From Candidatus Aminicenantota bacterium (GTDB taxonomy: Bacteria; Acidobacteriota; Aminicenantia; Aminicenantales; JAFGAV01): DNA of 12,495 nt. The stretch spans positions 1 to 12,495 of the forward strand of contig VGJG01000018.1 of assembly GCA_016867615.1 (NCBI GenBank), written 5' to 3'. The notes beneath the pieces are model-generated. The model was not told the DNA's origin and did not search any database. It was given only the letters and a program-made list of their open reading frames with translations. Position numbers and translations under genes: made by a program. Positions 6,213-12,495 of this stretch are shown here, in pieces. How positions within the stretch are numbered: position 1 is the stretch's first letter; every line of letters begins with the position of its first letter.

Positions 6213-9200
6213 TCAGAAGACGACCTCTACCGATTTGATCTCCAAACGGCCGAATTCCAGCTCCAGGGAGTCGCCCGAGAGCGGCAGCCGCCGCAGGCGG
6301 CGCTCCAGAAGGTCGAGGAGGTGCGCCTCCCGCGGAGCGCGGAAGAATCTCAGGCGGGCTTTCCCCGCCTCGCCCTCGGCCTCGTACAGGCGGAGGACGA
6401 CGCCCTCCCGGTCCTCGGCTTTCTTCGCCGCGGCGAGGACGATGTGGGACGGCTCCGCCGAGAGGAAGGAAAACGTCGCGGGCAGCGCGCCGGGATGCCG
6501 GTCCAGAGGCCGGACGAGAAGAGGGGTGTTGAACTCGTATCCGCGTCGGACGGTGTCGGCCTCCTGCCAGGTGCCGGCGTGAGGATAGAGGGCGTAGGCG
6601 AACTCGTGGCGGCCCCGGTCGGCCATCGGGTCGGGGTCGAGCGGCGAGCGGAGCAGGGTCAGTCGCATGACCCGGCCTTGAACGTCGTGTCCGTACTTGG
6701 ACTCGTTGAGCAGGCTCAAGCCGTAGGCGCCGTCCGAGAGGTCGGCCCAGCGAAGGGCGGGGACCTCGAACCGGGCCCGCTCCCAGTCCGTGTCGCGCGA
6801 GGTCGGCCGGCCGATGAAGGCGAAAGGGATCTCGTAGAAGGCTTCCCGGCTCGAGACGGCGACCGGGAAGGCGGCCTTGAGCAGGACGTGGTCCTCCCAC
6901 CAGTCGGCTTTCATCCGGATGTCGACCTGCGGCACTCCCGCGGCCAGGACGATCTCCTGACTGAAGAACGAGGAGGGGAAGTCCGAGGTCGGCGCGCGCC
7001 GGGCCTTGGACAGCCCGAGAAAATCCTTGTCGACGACGATCGATGCCAGGACCGGTCCCGACCTCCCGATCCTCACCTCCCGGGCTTCGTCCAGGGTCCA
7101 TTCCCGGCCCGTGTACTTGATGTTCCAGGCGTCCCAGCGGTCGGGGATATCCTCCAGGAGCTGAAGGCGGTTGGCCTCCTCCCCGGGGGCGAGGACCTCC
7201 CGGCGGTTCCGCTTGTCATAGAGACGGCGGATGTTGCCGCTCTCCGGATTGACCTCGACGATGAAATACTCGTTCTCCAGGGTCGTGCCCTCGACCCGGA
7301 GCGCCCCCGCCTCCGCTCCGGGACCCGCCGAAAAGCCCTCCGCGGGCCGCAGCCAGTAGACCCGGCAGCCCATGGCCGGAACGCTGCGGGCCAGGAAGGA
7401 GACCTCCCGGCCCGAGGGCTCGGGCTGGCAGGGGATTTCCCGGCCGCCGTCATCGTAGAGCCTCGCCCCCCGGGCGAGCTCCGCGTCGAGGGGAAGGACC
7501 GCCAGCCCATCCCTCTCCCAGGCGAGGGTGTTGAAGACGAGGAAGGGCCGGCCCTCCGGCCCCCGGTCGGTGGCGATGCGCGAGCCGAGGACGTCCAGCG
7601 CTTCGTCCCGGGCGCCGGCGGCCAGGGAATGCGCTTCGATATAGGCCTCCTTGGCGTCACGGAAAACGGCGTTGAGGCTCGAGCCGGGGAGGATGTCGTG
7701 GAACTGGTTCATCAAGACCCTCTCCCAGGCCCGGAGGATGTCCGCCCGCCGGTAGGGGCCTCCCAGGAGGCCGGCCAGGGAAGACAGCTTCTCGGCGTCG
7801 GCCAGCAGGACTTCGGATTTCCGGTTGAGGCGCTTCGTCTCCGCCTGGGTGGTGAACGTCCCCTGGTGATATTCCAGGTAGAGCTCGTCCTTCCAGACCG
7901 GGAGGGCGGCCAGGACGGGCTCGGGGATCCGGGAGAGATAGCCCTGGAAGGTCGTCTGCTCGAGCCGGGGAAAGATCCTCTGCCGGCTGAAGGACCGCGC
8001 CCGGTCGAGCATCTCCCGGTTCGGCCCGCCGCCGTGATCGCCCAGGCCGTAGAGGAGGAACGGGGTCCGGAGCCCGGTGTTTCTCTCGAAAAGCCTCAGT
8101 CCGTTCAGCAGCTCCTCGGACTTCAGCTCCCCCACATAGCCCGAGGGGGGAAAGTAGGTCAGGAGGCGCGTGCCGTCCGGCCCCTCCCACCAGAAGAAAT
8201 GGTAGGGGAAGACGTTGGTGTCGTTCCAGGAGATCTTCTGGGTGACGAAGGCCTCCAGGCCGGCTTGGCGGTAGATCTGGGGCATGTTCCAGTTGTAGCC
8301 GAACGAATCGGGATTCCAGCCGACCTTGACCTCGACGCCGAACCGCTCCTGGAAATACCGTTTGCCGTAGAGGAGCTGGCGGACGAAGGATTCGCCGTCG
8401 ATCAGGTTGCAGTCGGGCTCGGCCCACATGCCGCCCACGATCTCCCAGCGGCCCTCCTTCACTTTTCGCCGGATGCGCTCCATGAGTTCCGGGTGGCGCT
8501 CTTCCATCCAGCGGTAGGCCTGGGCCTGGCTCTGGATGTAGACGACCTCGGGGTAGTCCTCCATGTTGTCCAGGATCGTGGCGAACGTGGCCCGGGTCAC
8601 GGCGACGGTCTCCATCCAGCGCCACAGCCAGGCCAGGTCGATGTGGGCGTTGCCCGCCGTGTAAACGGTCCTCTCCCGGGCGAAGGCGGCCGCGGCCGCG
8701 GTCTTCTTATAAAAGGAGGAGAGGGCGGCCGCCGTCGCGGACGGGTCGCTTCCCTGCAGGGCCCGGAGGTCGAAATCCTCCAGGGCCCGCCTGAAGTCCG
8801 CCTGCATCTTCTTGAAGCCGGCCGTTGCCTCCAGGCGCCGATATTGAGGAGAGACCGGCCGCACGAGCCTGGCCGGGAGCTCGGGCTCGGGGAGGAGGTT
8901 GAGCAGCGCGGCGCCGGCTTTCATGTCGATGAGGAAGCGGCCCACGGGCTCGAGCGCCTCTTCCAGGGCGTCCGAGAAGAAGCGGGAATCCTGCAGAACG
9001 AGATAGGTCCCCGGCTCCGCGTCGGCCCGGGACAGGAGGGGATGCTTGCCCAGGTTTTCGAGGCGGAAAACGAGGTGGAGGTTCTCGCCCGCCCTCGCCG
9101 CGCCGGTCAGGTTCAGCTCCAGCGGCAATGATGCTCCCTGGTTGCCGAAGTCCAGGTCGAAGGCCCGGACTTCCCGGCCGTCGACGAAGAATCGGCCGCG

Positions 9201-9545
9201 GAAGAGGCCGACGCCGCGGAAGTGACAACGGAGCTCGAGCGGCCGGCCCTGGAGGCCGACCCCGGCCAGAGAGCCGGGCGTCTTGAACTCCCGGCGAAGC
9301 CAGAACGCCTTGTGGCGTATCCCGCGTCCCGGCCGGTGGACTTCCCATCCCGGACCGGAAAAGGCCTCCCTCTCCGTTCCCGCGTCGTCGCGGGGAGTCC
9401 ATTCCCAAGCCCCGAGGGAATTGTCGGCCGCTTTCTCGATGAAGGCCATGCGCTCCAGCGCGCCCTCCGGGCTCCCGGCAGACGCGACGCTCAGGACCAG
9501 GACGGCGGCCAAAATCGGAGAGAGGAAGCATTTTTTCAGAGTCAT
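6213..9545 (-). CDS. Secreted alpha-mannosidase, glycoside hydrolase family 38
   Basis: This 1110-residue enzyme should release alpha-linked mannose from glycans. A signal peptide (MTLKKC, hydrophobic stretch, ASA cleavage site near residue 23) sends it out of the cytoplasm. An N-terminal beta-rich domain (about 25-240) precedes the Zn-dependent catalytic domain: H301 and D303 in NAHIDLAWLWRW, nucleophile D413 in GWNPDSFGYN, and H504 in YGLGDHGGG. These match the zinc ligands and nucleophile known for the family. The middle helical domain has YLEYHQGTFTTQ (556-567) and NQFHDILPGSS (613-623), as in MAN2C1/Ams1-type members. The C-terminal half is the usual beta-sandwich. The start at 9545 has GGGGGTG upstream and directly begins the signal peptide; ATG 9566 (7 residues longer) is possible. 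It converges on tRNA-Glu. No other carbohydrate gene is nearby, and substrate linkage cannot be read from sequence. Confidence 0.93.
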   Translation of the reverse strand: MTLKKCFLSPILAAVLVLSVASAGSPEGALERMAFIEKAADNSLGAWEWTPRDDAGTEREAFSGPGWEVHRPGRGIRHKAFWLRREFKTPGSLAGVGLQGRPLELRCHFRGVGLFRGRFFVDGREVRAFDLDFGNQGASLPLELNLTGAARAGENLHLVFRLENLGKHPLLSRADAEPGTYLVLQDSRFFSDALEEALEPVGRFLIDMKAGAALLNLLPEPELPARLVRPVSPQYRRLEATAGFKKMQADFRRALEDFDLRALQGSDPSATAAALSSFYKKTAAAAAFARERTVYTAGNAHIDLAWLWRWMETVAVTRATFATILDNMEDYPEVVYIQSQAQAYRWMEERHPELMERIRRKVKEGRWEIVGGMWAEPDCNLIDGESFVRQLLYGKRYFQERFGVEVKVGWNPDSFGYNWNMPQIYRQAGLEAFVTQKISWNDTNVFPYHFFWWEGPDGTRLLTYFPPSGYVGELKSEELLNGLRLFERNTGLRTPFLLYGLGDHGGGPNREMLDRARSFSRQRIFPRLEQTTFQGYLSRIPEPVLAALPVWKDELYLEYHQGTFTTQAETKRLNRKSEVLLADAEKLSSLAGLLGGPYRRADILRAWERVLMNQFHDILPGSSLNAVFRDAKEAYIEAHSLAAGARDEALDVLGSRIATDRGPEGRPFLVFNTLAWERDGLAVLPLDAELARGARLYDDGGREIPCQPEPSGREVSFLARSVPAMGCRVYWLRPAEGFSAGPGAEAGALRVEGTTLENEYFIVEVNPESGNIRRLYDKRNRREVLAPGEEANRLQLLEDIPDRWDAWNIKYTGREWTLDEAREVRIGRSGPVLASIVVDKDFLGLSKARRAPTSDFPSSFFSQEIVLAAGVPQVDIRMKADWWEDHVLLKAAFPVAVSSREAFYEIPFAFIGRPTSRDTDWERARFEVPALRWADLSDGAYGLSLLNESKYGHDVQGRVMRLTLLRSPLDPDPMADRGRHEFAYALYPHAGTWQEADTVRRGYEFNTPLLVRPLDRHPGALPATFSFLSAEPSHIVLAAAKKAEDREGVVLRLYEAEGEAGKARLRFFRAPREAHLLDLLERRLRRLPLSGDSLELEFGRLEIKSVEVVF

Positions 9546-9620
9546 GGAGTCACCCCCGAAAATCATATCAACCCCGTCCGCCGGCCGTCAACGCTGCCGT
9601 TGGGGCGGAGCGGGGGCGTT

Positions 9621-9642
9621 CCCGTCGGCGGCCGCCGGCGGG
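9621..9642. repeat. GC-rich palindrome upstream of the mannosidase gene
   Basis: CCCGTCGGCGG followed by CCGCCGGCGGG pairs along its whole length with one G-U, leaving only a minimal loop. It lies in the 120-base gap between the small membrane protein and the mannosidase. No T run follows on either strand, so a terminator role is weak. Confidence 0.5.
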
Positions 9643-9686
9643 ATCAGAAGCGGCTTTTCTGCCGGGTCAAGAGGGACTGGCATCTT

Positions 9687-9920
9687 TCAGGAAGTATCCG
9701 GAGGCTCTCCCCTTGCCTTATTCCTGCGCCTCCACAGGCGATAGGCCAGAGCCGCCGGCGATTGGTAAAAAGCGATGATGACCGGAGAAAGGATCGCCCA
9801 GATCAGGTTGAAGTTGGATATCGTCAGCCAGAGGGAAAAAGCGAGCCCCCCGGCCGAGAGCAGGACCGCCGCGGCAAGCCATAGAACCGATGCCGTTTTT
9901 CTCATCCGCCTCGTGTCCAT
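9687..9920 (-). CDS. Small two-helix membrane protein, unknown function
   Basis: This 77-residue protein starts with a positively charged MDTRRMRK and has two hydrophobic segments: VLWLAAAVLLSAGGLAFSLW (about 12-31) and IWAILSPVIIAFYQSPAALA (about 39-58). A basic tail rich in Arg and Lys follows. By the positive-inside rule both ends should face the cytoplasm. I chose ATG 9920; ATG 9905 five codons later is equally possible, and neither has a strong Shine-Dalgarno. A longer frame to 10037 overlaps the upstream gene and has an implausible polar lead. It lies 79 bases downstream of the 152-residue protein on the same strand and may be co-transcribed with it. I recognise no family. Confidence 0.6.
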   Translation of the reverse strand: MDTRRMRKTASVLWLAAAVLLSAGGLAFSLWLTISNFNLIWAILSPVIIAFYQSPAALAYRLWRRRNKARGEPPDTS

Positions 9921-9999
9921 GTCATGGCCCGAGGCTTTCCCGCCGGGCCTTCCGGATTCCGCTTTTCCGTCCCCTTCCCGACGGGGCTGAGCGGAAGCT

Positions 10000-10458
10000 T
10001 TAACTGGCCTTGCGGTTGACGATTTCCAGGTTCTCAAGGCCGTGCTTCTCGATCTCCGAGGCGTACTTGCGCCGGATGGGCTCCTCGATGTCCCTGATCT
10101 CCTCCCAGCTCATGGCCTCGACGGATTCCTGTCCGTGCTTCCGGTACAAGTCCCGGCTGGTCAGGCGCTGGACGATCTCGTCCCAGAAGCTGTTGTCGAG
10201 GAAGTCGTCCAGGTACTCGTTCAGCTCCTCGGCCTGGGAGAATTCCTGGGAGGGATAAACGACGCCCGTCTCCGCGTCCATATCCAGGGCCTGGGCCAGC
10301 CCGTAATCCTTGGCCAGGGCGAAGAGATAGCTCTCCAGGTCGTCGAAGCGGGAGACGGGGCGGTTGGAGCGGAAGTTGTTGACCACGAAATTGCCCAGGT
10401 AGACCAGCTTCAAGAGGTCCTCATATTGTCTGGCGTTGAGCCGGATCGTTTCCGTCAT
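10000..10458 (-). CDS. Acidic conserved-looking protein of unknown function
   Basis: This 152-residue protein begins MTETIRLNARQYEDLLKLVY and is rich in Glu, Asp, Tyr and Leu with predicted helices throughout and no signal peptide or membrane segment. Segments such as YLGNFVVNNFRSN, FDDLESYLFALAKDYGLA and EELNEYLDDFLDNSFWDEI are regular enough to suggest a folded cytoplasmic protein, but I cannot assign a family or function. The frame is open upstream to 11055, in antisense to the lipoprotein gene. ATG 10458 is chosen because GGAGG lies 7 bases upstream and an extended -10 promoter lies just before it. It is transcribed divergently from the small lipoprotein at 10586. Confidence 0.8.
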   Translation of the reverse strand: MTETIRLNARQYEDLLKLVYLGNFVVNNFRSNRPVSRFDDLESYLFALAKDYGLAQALDMDAETGVVYPSQEFSQAEELNEYLDDFLDNSFWDEIVQRLTSRDLYRKHGQESVEAMSWEEIRDIEEPIRRKYASEIEKHGLENLEIVNRKAS

Positions 10459-10483
10459 GTCCTGTCCTCCATAGCGCCCGCGT

Positions 10484-10492
10484 ATTATATCA
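10484..10492 (-). promoter_or_regulatory. Extended -10 promoter of the 152-residue protein gene
   Basis: On the minus strand TGATATAAT combines a perfect TATAAT (10489-10484) with the TGn extension. Transcription should start near 10477, about 19 bases before the ATG and upstream of GGAGG. No consensus -35 is visible, as is usual for extended -10 promoters. Confidence 0.6.
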
Positions 10493-10585
10493 TGGCCCCC
10501 GACCGGAAGCCCGCATCCCTCCCCGGGGGCGGAAGTTGCGTTTTCTTTTCTTTTCTGAAAATATAAAGGGTGAAAGGAGCGAACG

Positions 10586-11104
10586 ATGCATCTCCAGCGC
10601 AAGGATTGGCCGAACGTCTTGACGGCGATTATGCTCGCCGGCCTGCTCGTGCTTCCCGCCTGCACCAGCCGGGAGAAGGCGGCGGAGGAAATGGCGGAAA
10701 GGATGATAGAGAAAGCCACGGGCGGCAAGGTCGATGTCGACCTCCAGGGCCAGAGCGTGAAAATGACCACCGAGGAGGGCACTGTCTCCTGGGGCGAGGC
10801 GTCGGAATGGCCCGGGGACATACCCGGCGATGTGCCCCGCTTCGCGGAGGGCAAGGTCACGGGCGTCATCAGGTCGCACGGAGCCGAGACCAAGAATTGG
10901 AGCCTCGTCCTGGGCGGCGTGGAGGAAGGAGCCCTGACCCGATATGCCGAGACCCTCAAGGCCGACGGGTGGGAGATCCTGATTTCCATGCAGATGGCGG
11001 AAGGGGAATCCGTATCGGCCAGGAAAGGCGGGATGACCCTGACCCTGGGGGCCAACAGGGCGGAGAAGACGGGTACGTTTCACGTGGCGATCAATCCGGA
11101 ATGA
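10586..11104 (+). CDS. Small lipoprotein of unknown function
   Basis: This 172-residue protein has a lipoprotein signal peptide ending in lipobox LPAC, with C26 as the lipid-bearing cysteine. A charged helix (about 30-50) precedes a compact alpha/beta region. The pattern WPGDIPGDVPRFAEGKVTG, then strands, then a helix ALTRYAETLKADGWEI, resembles a common domain of small bacterial secreted proteins in which a proline-rich opening is followed by beta strands and a helix ending in GW. I know no function for it. AAGGAG lies 6 bases before the ATG. Upstream, 10541-10556 is a pyrimidine tract of three TTTTC units, and TATAAA occurs at 10562-10567, too close to the start for a clear promoter. It converges with the metallohydrolase gene, leaving 24 bases. 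Confidence 0.78.
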   Translation: MHLQRKDWPNVLTAIMLAGLLVLPACTSREKAAEEMAERMIEKATGGKVDVDLQGQSVKMTTEEGTVSWGEASEWPGDIPGDVPRFAEGKVTGVIRSHGAETKNWSLVLGGVEEGALTRYAETLKADGWEILISMQMAEGESVSARKGGMTLTLGANRAEKTGTFHVAINPE

Positions 11105-11128
11105 GGCCGGACCCTGCGGGCCGCCGGG

Positions 11129-12220
11129 CTATCGATCCAGGAGCAGGGTCTCGCCGATATTCATAAGACGGAAAACGTCCTCTTCCAGGCCGGCTTCTTT
11201 TAGCGCCCGCCGGAGATAAAGGGGCGGCTCGGCCATCGGCTCCGAGGGGGGGATGGGGCTGAGGGCGAAGGTGCCCCAGTGCATGGCTATCGAAGTTCGG
11301 GCCCCCAAGTCAAGATGGGCCCGGACGGCCTCGGGGGGGTCGACGTGCACCGCCCTGATCAGATGCCGGGGGCTGTAAGCCCCGATGGGCAGGAGCGCCA
11401 GCCGGACGGGTCCCGTCCGGCGGCCGACTTCCTCGAAATGGGGGCCGTAGCCCGTGTCCCCGGCGAAATAAATCGAGCCGCGTCCGGTTTGGATCGCCCA
11501 CCCGCACCATAAAGACTTGTCGCCGTCGAGCAGGCCTCGGTTGGAATTGTGTCGGGCGGGAACAGCGCGGATGAGGACCGGCCCCAGAGGCGATTCCTGC
11601 CACCAGTCGAGCTCCGAGACGCGGAAAAGACCCCAGGAGGCCAGCAGCCGACGGTGGCCGAGGGGAACGAAAACCCTGGGCCCGTCTCCCAGACGACGGA
11701 GCGTATCCCTGTCCATGTGGTCGTAATGGTTGTGGCTGAGGAGGACGGCGTCGACCCGGGGAAGATCCTTGAAGTCCAGGCCGGGCGGCACGAGGCGCTC
11801 GGGACCGATGAACGGCAGGGGGGAGGCGCGGCGGCTGAAAACGGGGTCGGTCAGGACGTTCAGGCCGTCGACCTGGACGAGAAACGAGGAGTGGCCGATC
11901 CAGGTGACTTGGATGCGCTCCGGGTCGGGTGAATGGATCCGCGCGAGGTCCGGCGCCGCGACCTCGGGCTTGAAATCTCCGGCCAGCAGATCCGCCGGGA
12001 CGGCCGGCGGGTCGGCCGGGTCGAGGGCCAGGTAACAGCGGATCAAGCCCCAGAGATTGTGGGTCGGGCCGTAGGGGACGTTGAGGAACGATTTCGGGCC
12101 GTGATGGGGAGGCGCCGTTTCCTCCCGCGGGGCGAATTCGAAGGCCGCGCAGGCCGTGAGCAGAAGCGCGATGAGCGCGGCCGCGGGGAGCTTGAACACG
12201 GAACGGTTTTTTTGAACCAT
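11129..12220 (-). CDS. Metallo-beta-lactamase-fold lipoprotein, NAPE-PLD/RomA-like
   Basis: This 363-residue protein carries the metallo-beta-lactamase signature SHNHYDHMD, giving zinc ligands H163, H165, D167 and H168. Further ligands are H224 (PARHNSNRG), D255 (FAGDTGYG) and H314 (MHWG). The order and surroundings (WIGHSSFLVQ near 108, LTDPVFS near 123) match the NAPE-PLD/UlaG-like branch, whose members cleave phosphodiesters or lactones; the substrate here is unknown. The signal peptide ends in lipobox LTAC with C24 lipidated, so it acts in the cell envelope. Starts considered were ATG 12220 and TTG 12232; 12220 gives a normal MVQKNRS signal n-region. No good Shine-Dalgarno precedes either, and a -10-like element lies almost on top of the start. 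Confidence 0.88.
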   Translation of the reverse strand: MVQKNRSVFKLPAAALIALLLTACAAFEFAPREETAPPHHGPKSFLNVPYGPTHNLWGLIRCYLALDPADPPAVPADLLAGDFKPEVAAPDLARIHSPDPERIQVTWIGHSSFLVQVDGLNVLTDPVFSRRASPLPFIGPERLVPPGLDFKDLPRVDAVLLSHNHYDHMDRDTLRRLGDGPRVFVPLGHRRLLASWGLFRVSELDWWQESPLGPVLIRAVPARHNSNRGLLDGDKSLWCGWAIQTGRGSIYFAGDTGYGPHFEEVGRRTGPVRLALLPIGAYSPRHLIRAVHVDPPEAVRAHLDLGARTSIAMHWGTFALSPIPPSEPMAEPPLYLRRALKEAGLEEDVFRLMNIGETLLLDR

Positions 12221-12230
12221 GGCCGGAGCC

Positions 12231-12239
12231 AATATACCA
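12231..12239 (-). promoter_or_regulatory. Candidate extended -10 promoter of the metallohydrolase gene
   Basis: On the minus strand TGGTATATT is a TGn-TATATT element. Transcription would begin near 12224, only about 4 bases before the ATG at 12220, giving an almost leaderless mRNA. No -35 consensus is seen. Confidence 0.4.
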
Positions 12240-12247
12240 CACTATGC

Positions 12248-12271
12248 GCCCTCCCTAGAATGAGGGAGGGC
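12248..12271. repeat. Perfect 9-bp inverted repeat upstream of the metallohydrolase
   Basis: GCCCTCCCT (12248-12256) and AGGGAGGGC (12263-12271) are exact complements around a six-base loop. It lies directly upstream of the candidate promoter. No T run follows on either strand, so an operator or a relic of an intergenic repeat is more likely than a terminator. Confidence 0.6.
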
Positions 12272-12332
12272 CAAGGAAGCTGTCTTCGGCAATCTGATTT
12301 GTTGGCTCTCTTCCATTTCGTGTGGCTCAGCC

Positions 12333-12350
12333 GGCCTCGGCAGGCCTTTT
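12333..12350 (+). terminator. Possible plus-strand hairpin with T run
   Basis: GGCCT, loop CGGC, AGGCC, then TTTT, has the form of a small intrinsic terminator. No plus-strand gene lies just upstream, so it would serve only an unseen transcript. It competes with the longer pairing of 12331-12341 with 12365-12374. Confidence 0.3.
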
Positions 12351-12377
12351 ATCCGGACGATATCGCCGAGCCGGGTT

Positions 12378-12492
12378 GAGGCGCCGGAATCGCCCCTTGC
12401 CCCCTGGGGAACCAGTCCCGGCGGTTCCCCCCGTCGGCAAGCCGACGGGACCCCCCTCCGCTATGGGGGCTTCAGGGCGAATCCGGCGCCTT
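12378..12492. repeat. Structured palindromic element: long closing stem enclosing perfect hairpins
   Basis: 12379-12395 pairs with 12475-12491 over 17 positions with a single A-A mismatch. Inside are GGGGAACC/GGTTCCCC (12406-12413 with 12423-12430), CCCGTCGGC/GCCGACGGG (12430-12438 with 12441-12449) and CCCCC/GGGGG (12452-12456 with 12465-12469). The last GGGGG could instead pair with CCCCC at 12400-12404 and extend the closing stem into a rod. The flanks TTGA and TTAA are similar, like an imperfect target duplication. It could be a miniature transposable or REP-like element, or a structured RNA. Confidence 0.6.
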
Positions 12493-12495
12493 AAG

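Larger units (their letters stand above)
12272..12495. other. Gene-free, hairpin-rich right end of the window
   Basis: I find no gene with a start, Shine-Dalgarno or recognisable protein here. Besides the structured element at 12378-12492 and the short hairpin at 12333-12350, CCGGC(C)TCGGC at 12331-12341 pairs with GCCGAGCCGG at 12365-12374, with one bulged C, as an alternative to the short hairpin. The next gene presumably lies beyond the window. Confidence 0.55.

Noticed and set aside
6321..9131. 936-codon open frame on the plus strand
   Set aside because: It lies entirely antisense to the mannosidase gene, which has clear catalytic motifs. Long open antisense frames are common in GC-rich genes, and its composition (Gly, Arg, Pro, Glu, Val) shows no domain.
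12375..12495. Integron attC recombination site
   Set aside because: attC sites carry AAC at the left and GTT at the right. Here GTTGAGG is at the left and the right end reads GCCTTAAG, the wrong arrangement on either strand, and the outer stem is too long and regular.

Overview
The window is GC-rich bacterial DNA with compact, co-oriented genes, strong Shine-Dalgarno sequences and three lipoprotein signal peptides. The gene set suggests an anaerobic, probably diderm bacterium that ferments and degrades glycans: heterodisulfide-reductase-like CCG and Fe-S proteins, an [FeFe]-hydrogenase-like protein, DRTGG-domain proteins and a secreted family GH38 mannosidase. Candidatus Aminicenantes or a neighbouring lineage would fit, but this is a guess from gene content and no marker in the window settles it.

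Positions 1-4725 (minus strand) form one tight operon read right to left: hdrC, hdrB, a short hdrA, a DRTGG/RsbT-like ATPase fusion, an [FeFe]-hydrogenase-like Fe-S protein of the putative sensory type, and a second DRTGG gene cut by the left edge. Neighbours overlap by 4-8 bases or lie 1-2 bases apart. Electron-transfer subunits are joined to partner-switching (anti-sigma kinase) machinery, so the operon looks like a redox- or H2-sensing module wired to an Hdr-type electron carrier. About 200 bases upstream of hdrC lies a perfect 10+10 inverted repeat that could be its operator.

Positions 5195-6094 (plus strand) hold an orphan lipoprotein with a helical, probably coiled-coil middle, then tRNA-Lys(UUU) and tRNA-Glu(UUC). 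Facing them on the minus strand is a large secreted alpha-mannosidase (6213-9545). Further right are a 77-residue membrane protein, an acidic 152-residue protein of unknown function with a good extended -10 promoter, a divergent small lipoprotein, and a metallo-beta-lactamase-fold lipoprotein of the NAPE-PLD/RomA type (11129-12220).

The right end (about 12248-12495) has no gene I can support and is unusually rich in inverted repeats. It ends in a 17-base-pair closing stem that encloses several perfect hairpins. The two features most worth following up are the Hdr/sensory-hydrogenase operon and this structured element.
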